Positions 44,785 to 52,834 of a stretch of DNA of 64,000 bases are shown in pieces (the stretch's first letter is position 1; each line of letters opens with the position of its first letter). The notes under the pieces are model-generated. The model was given only the letters and a program-made list of their open reading frames with translations. It had not been told where the DNA came from and searched no databases. The stretch is taken from positions 1-64,000 of the forward strand of contig PAPM01000012.1 in the NCBI GenBank assembly GCA_002708905.1, in the 5' to 3' direction. The position numbers and the translations under genes were made by a program. The DNA is from Pseudomonadales bacterium (GTDB taxonomy: Bacteria; Pseudomonadota; Gammaproteobacteria; Pseudomonadales; Ketobacteraceae).

Positions 44785-44812
44785 CCCAGTCAGAAGCGGT
44801 AACTTGATGAAG

Positions 44813-44839
44813 CCGGGCTTGTCACAGGGATAAGCCCGG
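44813..44839 (+). terminator. Hairpin after napC
   Basis: CCGGGCTT (44813-44820) and AAGCCCGG (44832-44839) form an eight-pair stem around 11 bases. The following bases (TAATATCTC) are only partly T-rich, so this may be a weak terminator or a 3' stabiliser. Confidence 0.5.
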
Positions 44840-44965
44840 TAATATCTCACACTGCGGATGTACAATCCTGTTGATCCCCCCTAAGCAGGCCGCTATTTGC
44901 TTGAAATTGGTTCGCCTTATGGTTAGGTTTTAAACATACACCTAATCAATCACGTTGGATGGGCC

Positions 44966-45451
44966 ATGAAACCCCTGCATTTTCTCTCCATTTTCTCCGT
45001 CTGCTTTGCACTGCTCAGCGCTAACCTGTCCCAGGCCCAGACCATGCAAGTTCCTGAAGTGGGCGCCATGCTACCCTCCATTGTGGACGTAAAACCGGGC
45101 AAAGTGACGCCAGTGGACGGTTTATGGTCCATCTCCGCCCTCGACAAGGTGGTGCGTATCGATCGGGGAAGAATCTACGCGATTGAAGGCTGGAATCATC
45201 TTCTGATATTCAAAATCAAACCCGGCATGGTGGTAATTACCCCTTTCCAGGAAGAAGCCCCCGGGGTTTACGCCGGTCAGGATCTGCCGCTCCAGGGCCC
45301 GCTGAAAGCCGTGCTGACCGGCGACCGCATTCTGGATTTTACGGTGGCGGGGGCCTTGGGTGAGGTACGCTACCAAATGATCCCGCAACAATTGGATGAT
45401 CAGGATGCCTTTAACACCCTGATCAAGGAAGTGCGGGCTGCCGGACGTTAA
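44966..45451 (+). CDS. Secreted protein of unknown function
   Basis: The 161-residue protein has a clear signal peptide (cleavage near SQA-Q, residue 24) and a beta-rich body with many Val, Pro and Gly (AIEGWNHLLIFKIKPGMVVITPFQEE). No cysteine remains after the signal, so it is not a lipoprotein. I do not recognise the family. It is convergent with the LecA-like kinase gene, six bases away. Confidence 0.7.
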   Translation: MKPLHFLSIFSVCFALLSANLSQAQTMQVPEVGAMLPSIVDVKPGKVTPVDGLWSISALDKVVRIDRGRIYAIEGWNHLLIFKIKPGMVVITPFQEEAPGVYAGQDLPLQGPLKAVLTGDRILDFTVAGALGEVRYQMIPQQLDDQDAFNTLIKEVRAAGR

Positions 45452-45457
45452 ACAACG

Positions 45458-47362
45458 CTAATTCTGGCGCGTGATGGTAACGTCCAATGCGCCACTGTTG
45501 TCGTTAAATGTCGCGGCAGAATCATTCACCATAAAATACAGCGCTCCATCCCGTTCAGCAGTAAAGGAGAAGCTGTTGCCTACGTAAAAAGGGACGGTAC
45601 CCTTGCCTATTTTGCCTACTAAGGCACTGTGGCTGAACCCGTCGACCACCTGACCGCCGATATCCCAGCAGGACAGCGAGTAAAGCCCTTCACCACTGGC
45701 GTCCGTTGGCTTACACAATTTGCCGACACTCCAAGTGCCACTGGCTGAAATACTGTAGGTCTTGCCCCGCTCGATCATCACGCCGGAACTGGTCCAGGCT
45801 TTTGTGGCAGCCGGCACTTTGATCGTAACATTGCTGTTCAGCGGCTTGGCAACAGGGTATTCGTTGATGCCATAGGGATCGATTTTAGTGCCCTGCCGCT
45901 TTTCAAACTCCTGCCGGGACAGGGCAATACGTGTTTCCATTTCCTGCTGCGCCTGCAGCCTGGCTTTTTCCAGCGCTTGCTTACGTGCCAGCTCCTGTCG
46001 TGCCAACTCCTGCTGGCGTTGCGCTTCTTTCAACCTAGCCTGTTCAGCCTCCAACTCTTGCCGGCGTGTTGCTTCGGCTTGCCTGGCTGCCTCAGCCTTT
46101 CTCGCCTCTTCTTCCTTTCGGCGCTGCTCCGCAAGCAGGCTTTCCTCTTCCTGCCTCGCCTGCATCTCCTGCTGACGCTGTGCTTCCGTTCGTTCCAGTT
46201 TTACCTGCTCTGCGTCGGGTTGCTGAGGCGATGACTGCTCTGGTTGAGCCTGCTCTGTTTGAGTCTGGTCCGGTGCACCCGGTTGCGACCAATGGAAGAC
46301 GCCAAACCCGGCAGTCAAACAAACCAATAGGACCACCGCCGCCGAAATAACGCGCCGCATATTGCCTTGCTTTGATTCAGCAACGGATGCTTTCCCTGAA
46401 GCAACATCTGCCTTCGTGACTGCCGTCAAGGGGGACAGCTCAGTATGATCGACCAGCACAGTCGCTCCGTCATCACCCTGTAATTCCTGAATCCACTGCT
46501 GCAGATTCTGGGGCCGATCCGCCATTCGGAAGCACAGGGCATGGTTCACCGCCGCCAGCAGTGCGGGCGAGTAACCCGGATGATTTTCCGGTGTCAACAA
46601 CGGTTGCGGATCCGGTTTGCCCTCCAACAACGCCCGACTGCGGGTCACGGCATCAATGGGATTAACACCGCTGATGGCACGAAACGCTGTGGCCCCCAGG
46701 CTATAGATATCCGTCCAGGGGCCCTGTTCTTCGCCTTTGGCATGATACTGCTCAAAAGGGGCGTACCCGGGGGAAACCATGGTGGTCATGGTGCGGCTCT
46801 CCCCTTCAATGGCCTGCCGGGCGGAACCGAAATCCAACAGCACCGGTGTTCCGTCTTCCCGCACGTAAATGTTATCGGGTTTGATATCGCGGTGAATGAA
46901 CTGCTTGCCATGCACCAACTGCAGTCCATCCAGAATCGGCAGCAGCAGCTTCATCAAACGTTCTTCAGACAGGGTGTTCTGCTCATTCAGAATGGCCTTG
47001 AGACTGCGACCATGTTCATAGGCCATCACCATATAGCCGGTGTTGTTTTCCTCAAACACGGTGAAGACCCGAACAATATTGGGATGTTCAAAACGGGAGA
47101 GCACACGGGCTTCTTCAATAAAGCGGGTCAGCCCCCAGCGAAACAACTCTTCATTTTGCGCTGAATCCGGGTGTACGGTGTAATCCGGATCCCGGGTAGC
47201 AAATTCAGTGGGCAGGAATTCCTTGATAGCGACGGCTTTATCGAGGTTTTTGTCCCGGGCCAGGTAAGTAATGCCAAAACCTCCCTTGCCCAACACCGAT
47301 TCAATCTCATACCAGTGAATGGTGTTCCCCGTGGGCAAAGCAAGGCGATGCTGTTGATTCAA
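45458..47362 (-). CDS. Ser/Thr kinase with periplasmic LecA-like domain
   Basis: The 634-residue protein has a cytoplasmic kinase domain (about 14-290; GKGGFGITYL, VAIKEF, HRDIKPDNIYV, LDFGSARQ), a linker with ATVLVDHTEL, one membrane helix (about 337-357), a long Gln/Glu/Arg coiled coil (about 380-485) and a C-terminal beta domain (about 505-634). The last part resembles the Pseudomonas lectin LecA (PA-IL): ALVGKIGKGTVPF, then VNDSAATFNDNSGALDVTI. Asp614, Thr618, Asp621 and Asn622 line up with LecA calcium ligands Asp100, Thr104, Asn107 and Asn108. It may sense a sugar or envelope polymer. The gene follows the Lnt-like gene by 38 bases. Confidence 0.9.
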   Translation of the reverse strand: MNQQHRLALPTGNTIHWYEIESVLGKGGFGITYLARDKNLDKAVAIKEFLPTEFATRDPDYTVHPDSAQNEELFRWGLTRFIEEARVLSRFEHPNIVRVFTVFEENNTGYMVMAYEHGRSLKAILNEQNTLSEERLMKLLLPILDGLQLVHGKQFIHRDIKPDNIYVREDGTPVLLDFGSARQAIEGESRTMTTMVSPGYAPFEQYHAKGEEQGPWTDIYSLGATAFRAISGVNPIDAVTRSRALLEGKPDPQPLLTPENHPGYSPALLAAVNHALCFRMADRPQNLQQWIQELQGDDGATVLVDHTELSPLTAVTKADVASGKASVAESKQGNMRRVISAAVVLLVCLTAGFGVFHWSQPGAPDQTQTEQAQPEQSSPQQPDAEQVKLERTEAQRQQEMQARQEEESLLAEQRRKEEEARKAEAARQAEATRRQELEAEQARLKEAQRQQELARQELARKQALEKARLQAQQEMETRIALSRQEFEKRQGTKIDPYGINEYPVAKPLNSNVTIKVPAATKAWTSSGVMIERGKTYSISASGTWSVGKLCKPTDASGEGLYSLSCWDIGGQVVDGFSHSALVGKIGKGTVPFYVGNSFSFTAERDGALYFMVNDSAATFNDNSGALDVTITRQN

Positions 47363-47400
47363 ACGCTTTCACCTGAAAATACATGTGCCCATATTGTTAT

Positions 47401-48999
47401 CTATGCTCCCCCCCGGACACAAGGCCGCCGCCACAGAGCCGACAGCAGGCAAATGCATCCCATGCCATAGGCAAAATACAAGAACCCGGCAGGATGCCAG
47501 CTGTTGCCCGCTGGTGGGTTTGCCGGAGCATAGGGAACATCCACCCGGTACCCTCCCGCCTGGCGAAAATCCGTTTGCAACAGGATACGGCCGTCCGGAG
47601 TCACAGCTGTGGAAGGGCCATTGTTGACTGCATGCACCATGGAAACCCGATTCTCCACCGCCCGCAATACCGCTGCGCCAATATGTTGGAACGGTTGCCG
47701 GGTGGCCCCGAACCAGCCGTTACTGGACACCGCCACGATGATCCGGCCGCCGTTGCCGGCTCGCATGCTGTCTGCCACAAAGACTGGAAACATGGTCTCG
47801 TAGCAAATCAAGGGTACCAGGGTAATATCTCCATGCTGAAAGTCGATGCGTTCTGCACCGGCCTTTATTTCATTGAGAAACCGGCCAAAGAACGACTGTA
47901 CCCAGTCGCGTAACAAGGGTACATCACTAACCCATGGGACATATTCACCAAAAGCCACCCGTTTCATCTTGTTATAAGTTTGCTGTTGTTGCCCGGATGC
48001 ATCGATCAAGGTAACCGAGTTGAACATGGCACCTTCTGACGCGGACTTTTGAATATCCTGCAGCATTATTGGAATCCCAAGCTTCTTTACTTCGCTCTGA
48101 AACGCTGCGGCCACTTCCGCCTGATCGAAATAACCCTTGTATGCGGACTCCGGCCAGATCACCAGTTCTGCCCCTGCGGCCGCCAAGCGTTTAGTCATTT
48201 CCATTTCCGGAGGATAGGTACGGCTGTAACCCGGATACACGGGTACAGGCTTTATCGAAGGCGGCTCATTGGGTTGCACCAACCCCACCGCCAGACGGGG
48301 CCAGCCGCTTAACGACTGCTGCCAATGTTGCAGGGACACAGCACCATAGCCGAACCAGGCCAAAACTATAGCCAAGGCGAGCCAATTGGATGGCGTTCTG
48401 AGCCAGGCTTTGCCCATTACGAAACCCCTTAGCAGCAGCACATTGACCAGGGCTATCACGGCATCCAGACCGGAAACGCCGAACCGGTCCAGACCCTGTA
48501 ACGCCAGCAGAAACCGACTTTGACTCTCCCCCAACTGGGCCGAAAACAGCATGGGAAAATGGGCGTAGACAACAACGGCCAACAGCGGGAACAAAATCAG
48601 ATCAGATATTCCGCTGCGCTGCCTGAGCCAGCCAAACAACACCAATAAACATGCAGGTAAGTGGGCACTGTAGAGCCAGAACACCAGCCCCCAAAGCACG
48701 GCCTGCAAGCCGCTGTACTGTTTGAACAGCATGAGAAAATCCACCACCCAATAGGTACCAGTTACATAACAGCCCATACCAAATGCAAGACCCAAGGCAT
48801 AGTGTTCCGGCCGAGAACGCTGTTGCGATACCAGTAACCAGGGCACAAAGGCAATCCAACTGAGCAGATAGGCAGAGGCGTACAGATAGGGTATGGCGAA
48901 CAAAACGCCTGCCAAAGCGGCGACCGCCGCTGCCCAGGGCAAACCCAGAGAGTCAACGGACAGAGAAGGCGCCGGAGCGAGTAAACCGGTTCTGATCAT
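47401..48999 (-). CDS. Apolipoprotein N-acyltransferase-like protein (Lnt family)
   Basis: From the ATG at 48999, 532 residues; a longer frame to 49101 lacks a sensible N-terminus. It has about seven membrane helices in the first half and a CN-hydrolase domain with the triad Glu (WPES), Lys (KMKRVAFGEY) and Cys (PLICYET), as in Lnt, which adds the third acyl chain to lipoproteins. The usual ybeX/corC neighbour is missing and the gene follows two lipase-chaperone-like genes, so it may be a second, specialised copy. It overlaps the upstream chaperone-like gene by 47 bases. Confidence 0.85.
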   Translation of the reverse strand: MIRTGLLAPAPSLSVDSLGLPWAAAVAALAGVLFAIPYLYASAYLLSWIAFVPWLLVSQQRSRPEHYALGLAFGMGCYVTGTYWVVDFLMLFKQYSGLQAVLWGLVFWLYSAHLPACLLVLFGWLRQRSGISDLILFPLLAVVVYAHFPMLFSAQLGESQSRFLLALQGLDRFGVSGLDAVIALVNVLLLRGFVMGKAWLRTPSNWLALAIVLAWFGYGAVSLQHWQQSLSGWPRLAVGLVQPNEPPSIKPVPVYPGYSRTYPPEMEMTKRLAAAGAELVIWPESAYKGYFDQAEVAAAFQSEVKKLGIPIMLQDIQKSASEGAMFNSVTLIDASGQQQQTYNKMKRVAFGEYVPWVSDVPLLRDWVQSFFGRFLNEIKAGAERIDFQHGDITLVPLICYETMFPVFVADSMRAGNGGRIIVAVSSNGWFGATRQPFQHIGAAVLRAVENRVSMVHAVNNGPSTAVTPDGRILLQTDFRQAGGYRVDVPYAPANPPAGNSWHPAGFLYFAYGMGCICLLSALWRRPCVRGGA

Positions 49000-49618
49000 G
49001 ACGGGCCTGCAGTCGATCCAACATCTGTCGGGCGGTGGCTTCCTGTTCGGCAAACAAATGCCGGTGCCAATGCTCTCCCAGATATTGACGTCGCAATTCA
49101 TAGGTCTTTTGAAAGCGTTGGCGGGCAGCGCTCAACGTCGAATTTTCCCCAGGTTTCGGCAGCACCATGGCGGCCACAGCGTGGCGATAGCGGGCATATC
49201 GGGGAAGCACATCTGCCAACGCATCACCTGTTTCCCCAGGCAGACTTTTGCTTATGAGGAACTTCAATCGCGACCAGCTGAATTGCGACATTGGCTCCAA
49301 ACCGGATCGAGGCAGAAGCAATAGCAAATCATCCAAAGCAGAGACATTGATAACAAACGCAGCGGAGTTCGCGGATTCATGCCCCATAAGTTCAAACAAA
49401 CGTTGCTCCAGCGGTGCGTACTGGATTATCCACTGGTCCGGGGAAATGGGGTTGGGAAATAACGCGCTGATTGATTCAGGTTGTCGCCACTCATGAGCCG
49501 ACTCAGCAAAGTTAAAATTCCTTGCATTATGTTGATCCAGCCAGCGGGACCAGATCGATAGCAAAAAAAGCCCCGTCAACACCAGAACAAAAACACCAAT
49601 GGAACGACGGCTGATCAT
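48953..49618 (-). CDS. Lipase-chaperone-like protein, short
   Basis: The 221-residue protein has an N-terminal membrane helix (about 7-24) and a helical periplasmic part. The C-terminal segment with RRQYLGEHWHRHLFAEQEA and a following RQML corresponds to the conserved core of lipase-specific foldases (LifO), as in the gene just upstream. It is shorter than a typical foldase, with the last helices missing. Its ATG overlaps the previous stop by four bases. It may be a degenerate or specialised paralogue. Confidence 0.7.
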   Translation of the reverse strand: MISRRSIGVFVLVLTGLFLLSIWSRWLDQHNARNFNFAESAHEWRQPESISALFPNPISPDQWIIQYAPLEQRLFELMGHESANSAAFVINVSALDDLLLLLPRSGLEPMSQFSWSRLKFLISKSLPGETGDALADVLPRYARYRHAVAAMVLPKPGENSTLSAARQRFQKTYELRRQYLGEHWHRHLFAEQEATARQMLDRLQARHDQNRFTRSGAFSVR

Positions 49619-50553
49619 GGCAACTGATCAAGCCCCAAGTGGGCTGCCAGTGCCTGCTCCGGCAGAGTAAAATGCTGGTTCAACAATTCCGCTACCTGTT
49701 GCTGCGCTTCCTGCTCGCCCAACCCGGACTGGAGAATCCGCGATTTGTCGGCCACAAACTGCTGGTAACGAAGTTCCCAATCAGGGATATCGGGCGCCCG
49801 ATTCACAAACGCTTCATGCAATGCCTGCTGGCGTCGTTGCTTCTCCTGTTCATCCAGTTCTCCATCTGCAGCAAGCCCCATACTCTGGATCATGTAACGG
49901 GCTTCCGCTTCCTCCTGGGCAAACAATTTACCGGCCACCTCTTCTCCAAGGTAGGTACGCCGCAATTCCACCAACACATCAAACCCCGCCACCGGATCGG
50001 AATCCGCACCGGTCCCACCCACCAGCTCGAACCACTCCTGTTTGGCCTGCAGGTAATCATAGTAGTCGCCGATGATCCGTACCGCCTGCTCCCCGGCAAC
50101 CCCGGGCAAACCAGCCGCGACGATGCCCTGGAACTCACTCAGCTTGGCTTCCGTCCATTCAATGCCGGCATAATCCAGAGCCCTGTTGAGTGCCTGCAGC
50201 ACCACCTGATCCAATATCAGGTTACCGGATTCATCCAGCCGAATGCGGCTCAGGGTTTGGTAGATGGTTGGGACATCAAATTGCCCTGACAGCGGTTCGC
50301 TATTGTCGGCTCCGGAATCAGCAGAATCGGCATTCTCAAATCGGGACCAATCCCATTGAGCAGCAACCGTATTGCGATCGGGCACGGCGGATACAACGGG
50401 TTGGGGTTGCCCCATTGATGGGACCGGCTCACCCGAAGGCGGTAAGGGCGCAGGTGCCGAAAACCAGACCAGCTTGACCAGCACCAACAGGGCGCCGAAG
50501 AATCCCAACAACAGAGTGAAACGGATCAGGTAAACAGAGGGTTGGTGTGACAT
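49615..50553 (-). CDS. Lipase secretion chaperone (foldase) LifO-like
   Basis: The 312-residue protein has an N-terminal membrane helix (about 8-30), a Pro-rich linker and a helical foldase domain: FDVLVELRRTYLGEEVAGKLF, then AEARYMIQSMG, and the AFVNRAPDIPDW-like end. Foldases of this type stay in the inner membrane and help one secreted lipase fold in the periplasm. No lipase gene is adjacent, whereas lif genes normally sit next to lip. It heads the minus-strand series foldase, short foldase-like protein, Lnt-like protein and kinase. Confidence 0.83.
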   Translation of the reverse strand: MSHQPSVYLIRFTLLLGFFGALLVLVKLVWFSAPAPLPPSGEPVPSMGQPQPVVSAVPDRNTVAAQWDWSRFENADSADSGADNSEPLSGQFDVPTIYQTLSRIRLDESGNLILDQVVLQALNRALDYAGIEWTEAKLSEFQGIVAAGLPGVAGEQAVRIIGDYYDYLQAKQEWFELVGGTGADSDPVAGFDVLVELRRTYLGEEVAGKLFAQEEAEARYMIQSMGLAADGELDEQEKQRRQQALHEAFVNRAPDIPDWELRYQQFVADKSRILQSGLGEQEAQQQVAELLNQHFTLPEQALAAHLGLDQLP

Positions 50554-50782
50554 ATCGAAGACTCATTGGCGGTTTAATTGTTGTTATGCAAAGCCTTGCT
50601 CAAAAGTTTACTAAAGAAACTTGCCCAAGTATCTCACAGCCCCGGCCCCTGAAGTGGACAGAATGAATACCTCAAGCGGCCTCTGGAGCACACAGACGAT
50701 ACCAGCCGATTCACGAAGTCTTTGTTTACATTGGAGTTACCGGCGCGATGGGGCAAATCCCTGCAACTTCAACTAGAATTCG

Positions 50783-50812
50783 TTTCAGTTCCTTGATTAA
50801 TGTGCGTATAAT
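50783..50812 (+). promoter_or_regulatory. deaD promoter
   Basis: A perfect TATAAT at 50807-50812 preceded 18 bases upstream by TTTCAG (50783-50788), three of six matches. Transcription would start near 50819, giving a leader of about 34 bases, which is short for a cold-shock helicase gene. The rest of 50554-50782 shows no gene. Confidence 0.7.
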
Positions 50813-50852
50813 CGCGCCTCTTTGAAATTCGCCCCACCTATAGGTCCACCCC

Positions 50853-52715
50853 ATGTCCGACAGCGAAAACACCACCAGCTTTGAAGCTCTGGGAATGCCC
50901 GAATTCGTCCTCAAAACCCTGAGCGAACTGGGTTATGAGTCCCCCTCCCCGATTCAGGCGGCCAGTATTCCGGTGTTCATGAGCGGTGCGGATCTGATTG
51001 GGCAAGCCCAGACCGGAACCGGTAAAACAGCCGCCTTTGCCCTGCCCCTGCTGGCCAAGCTGGAAGACGACCTGCATAAGCCCCAGGGACTGATCATGGC
51101 CCCCACCCGGGAACTGGCGATTCAGGTAGCCGAAGCCTTCCAACGCTATGCGCGCTATCGCAAAGGCTTTCGTATTGCGCCTATTTATGGTGGTCAGGAT
51201 TTCCGCCCCCAGCTGAAACTGCTGAAGCAGGGAGTACAAGTCGTGGTGGGCACCCCCGGCCGACTGCTGGACCACCTGCGTCGCGGCAGCCTGGACATCA
51301 GCGAAGTCAAAACCCTGGTATTGGACGAAGCCGATGAAATGCTGCGCATGGGCTTTATCGAAGACGTTGAGGAAATCCTCAGCCACTGCTCCGGTGAACA
51401 GCAAACGGCATTGTTCTCTGCCACCATGCCCGCGCCCATCAAGCGCATTGCGGACAAGTACCTGACTGATCCCCAGCACGTGGTGATCCAGGCCAAAACC
51501 GCCACAGTGGAACGTATCAATCAAAGTTACTGGCTGGTGGATGGTCGCCAGAAGCCGGAGGCCCTGCGCCGCTACCTGGAGACCCGCAGCTTCGACGCCA
51601 TGATTGTGTTCGTGCGTACCCGTGAAAGCGCTAGCGAAGTGGCGGAGAAGGTCAATGCCTGGGGTTATCGGGCAGAAGCCATTCACGGAGCCATCAGCCA
51701 GAACCAGCGGGAAAAAACCATCAACGGCCTGAAGAAAAGCAAGTTCGACATTCTGGTGGCCACCGATGTGGCCGCCCGGGGCCTGGACGTGGATCGTTTC
51801 AGCCACGTGGTGAACTACGACATTCCCTACGACAGCGAATCCTATGTCCATCGTATCGGCCGTACCGGCCGTGCCGGACGGGATGGCGAAGCCGTGTTGT
51901 TCGTCACCCAACGGGAAACCCGCCTGCTGAAAACCATTGAACGCCATATCAAACAGCAAATCGAGCGGGCCCAGATTCCCAACAACGATGTGGTGCAGCA
52001 ACAACGGGTGGAGCGTTTCAAGCAACAGGTGGCAGAACAAGCTGCTAAAGCGCCTTCTGCCCTGATCCAGTCAGTGGTGGAGCAGTGTTGCCATGATCTG
52101 GAAATCGAACCGGAATATCTGGCTGGCGTACTTATCAACATGCTGCACAGCGAGCATCCTCTGGAGCCTCGGGAAGAAATAAAACAGCAACGGGAGCGCA
52201 ATCGAGAAGAAGGCGGCAAGCGTCGGGGCGAACTGCAACTGGATGAATCCCCCATCGAGACTGCCCCTAATCCCCTGCCGGATTACCCGGATGTGGAGAT
52301 GGAGCGTTTCCGCATCGAAGTGGGTCGTCGTTCCGGCATCAAGCCACGGGACATTGTAGGTGCCATCGCTAACGAAGCCGGCATTGAGTCAACCTTTATC
52401 GGCGACATTATCCTGCGGGATGAATTCTCCACAGTGGACCTGCCGTCCGGCATGCCCAAGGAACTCTTCAACCAGATGAAGAAAATCCGGGTGCGGGGCA
52501 CGCCAATCCGCATCACCCGTTATGGCAAGGAAACTCCGGACATGGCACCACCGAGCAAGCGTAAACCCTCGGCAAAAGGGAAGCCTGGCGGCAAACCCAG
52601 TGGCGATCGCGGCCCGTCCGGCAAGAAACCAGCCGGCGGCAAAAAAAAGTTTGGTGACTCGAAAAAGTTCGGTGACAAAAGCGGTTTCAAGAGTAAGAAA
52701 ACCAAACGTTCCTGA
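50853..52715 (+). CDS. deaD: DEAD-box RNA helicase DeaD (CsdA)
   Basis: The 620-residue helicase has the DEAD-box motifs AQTGTGKT, PTRELA, GTPGR, DEAD (VLDEADEM), SAT, ATDVAARGLD and HRIGRTGR. They are followed by a DbpA-like RNA-binding domain (about 485-560; RIEVGRRSGIKPRDIVGAIANE) and a basic Gly/Lys-rich tail. DeaD unwinds RNA in ribosome assembly and mRNA decay, especially in the cold. A terminator hairpin follows. Confidence 0.96.
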   Translation: MSDSENTTSFEALGMPEFVLKTLSELGYESPSPIQAASIPVFMSGADLIGQAQTGTGKTAAFALPLLAKLEDDLHKPQGLIMAPTRELAIQVAEAFQRYARYRKGFRIAPIYGGQDFRPQLKLLKQGVQVVVGTPGRLLDHLRRGSLDISEVKTLVLDEADEMLRMGFIEDVEEILSHCSGEQQTALFSATMPAPIKRIADKYLTDPQHVVIQAKTATVERINQSYWLVDGRQKPEALRRYLETRSFDAMIVFVRTRESASEVAEKVNAWGYRAEAIHGAISQNQREKTINGLKKSKFDILVATDVAARGLDVDRFSHVVNYDIPYDSESYVHRIGRTGRAGRDGEAVLFVTQRETRLLKTIERHIKQQIERAQIPNNDVVQQQRVERFKQQVAEQAAKAPSALIQSVVEQCCHDLEIEPEYLAGVLINMLHSEHPLEPREEIKQQRERNREEGGKRRGELQLDESPIETAPNPLPDYPDVEMERFRIEVGRRSGIKPRDIVGAIANEAGIESTFIGDIILRDEFSTVDLPSGMPKELFNQMKKIRVRGTPIRITRYGKETPDMAPPSKRKPSAKGKPGGKPSGDRGPSGKKPAGGKKKFGDSKKFGDKSGFKSKKTKRS

Positions 52716-52765
52716 TCGCACCATCAGTCGTCTTAAGCCAACAATTCGGCGCATAAAGCCCATTA

Positions 52766-52785
52766 CCCCCGTAAGGGGGCTTCTT
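52766..52785 (+). terminator. Terminator after deaD
   Basis: CCCCC (52766-52770), loop GTAA, GGGGG (52775-52779), followed by CTTCTTAT. The stem is short but all GC; an alternative longer pairing (AAGCCC with GGGCTT) can form around it. It lies 51 bases past the deaD stop. Confidence 0.6.
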
Positions 52786-52834
52786 ATAATGGCTGATCAG
52801 TCACTATAAGAATCAAAAATCAGGGAAGATTTAT

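Noticed and set aside
50838-52040. A 400-codon open frame on the minus strand opposite deaD
   Set aside because: It lies wholly against the well-defined helicase gene, has no motif or signal, and arises from the codon bias of the real gene.
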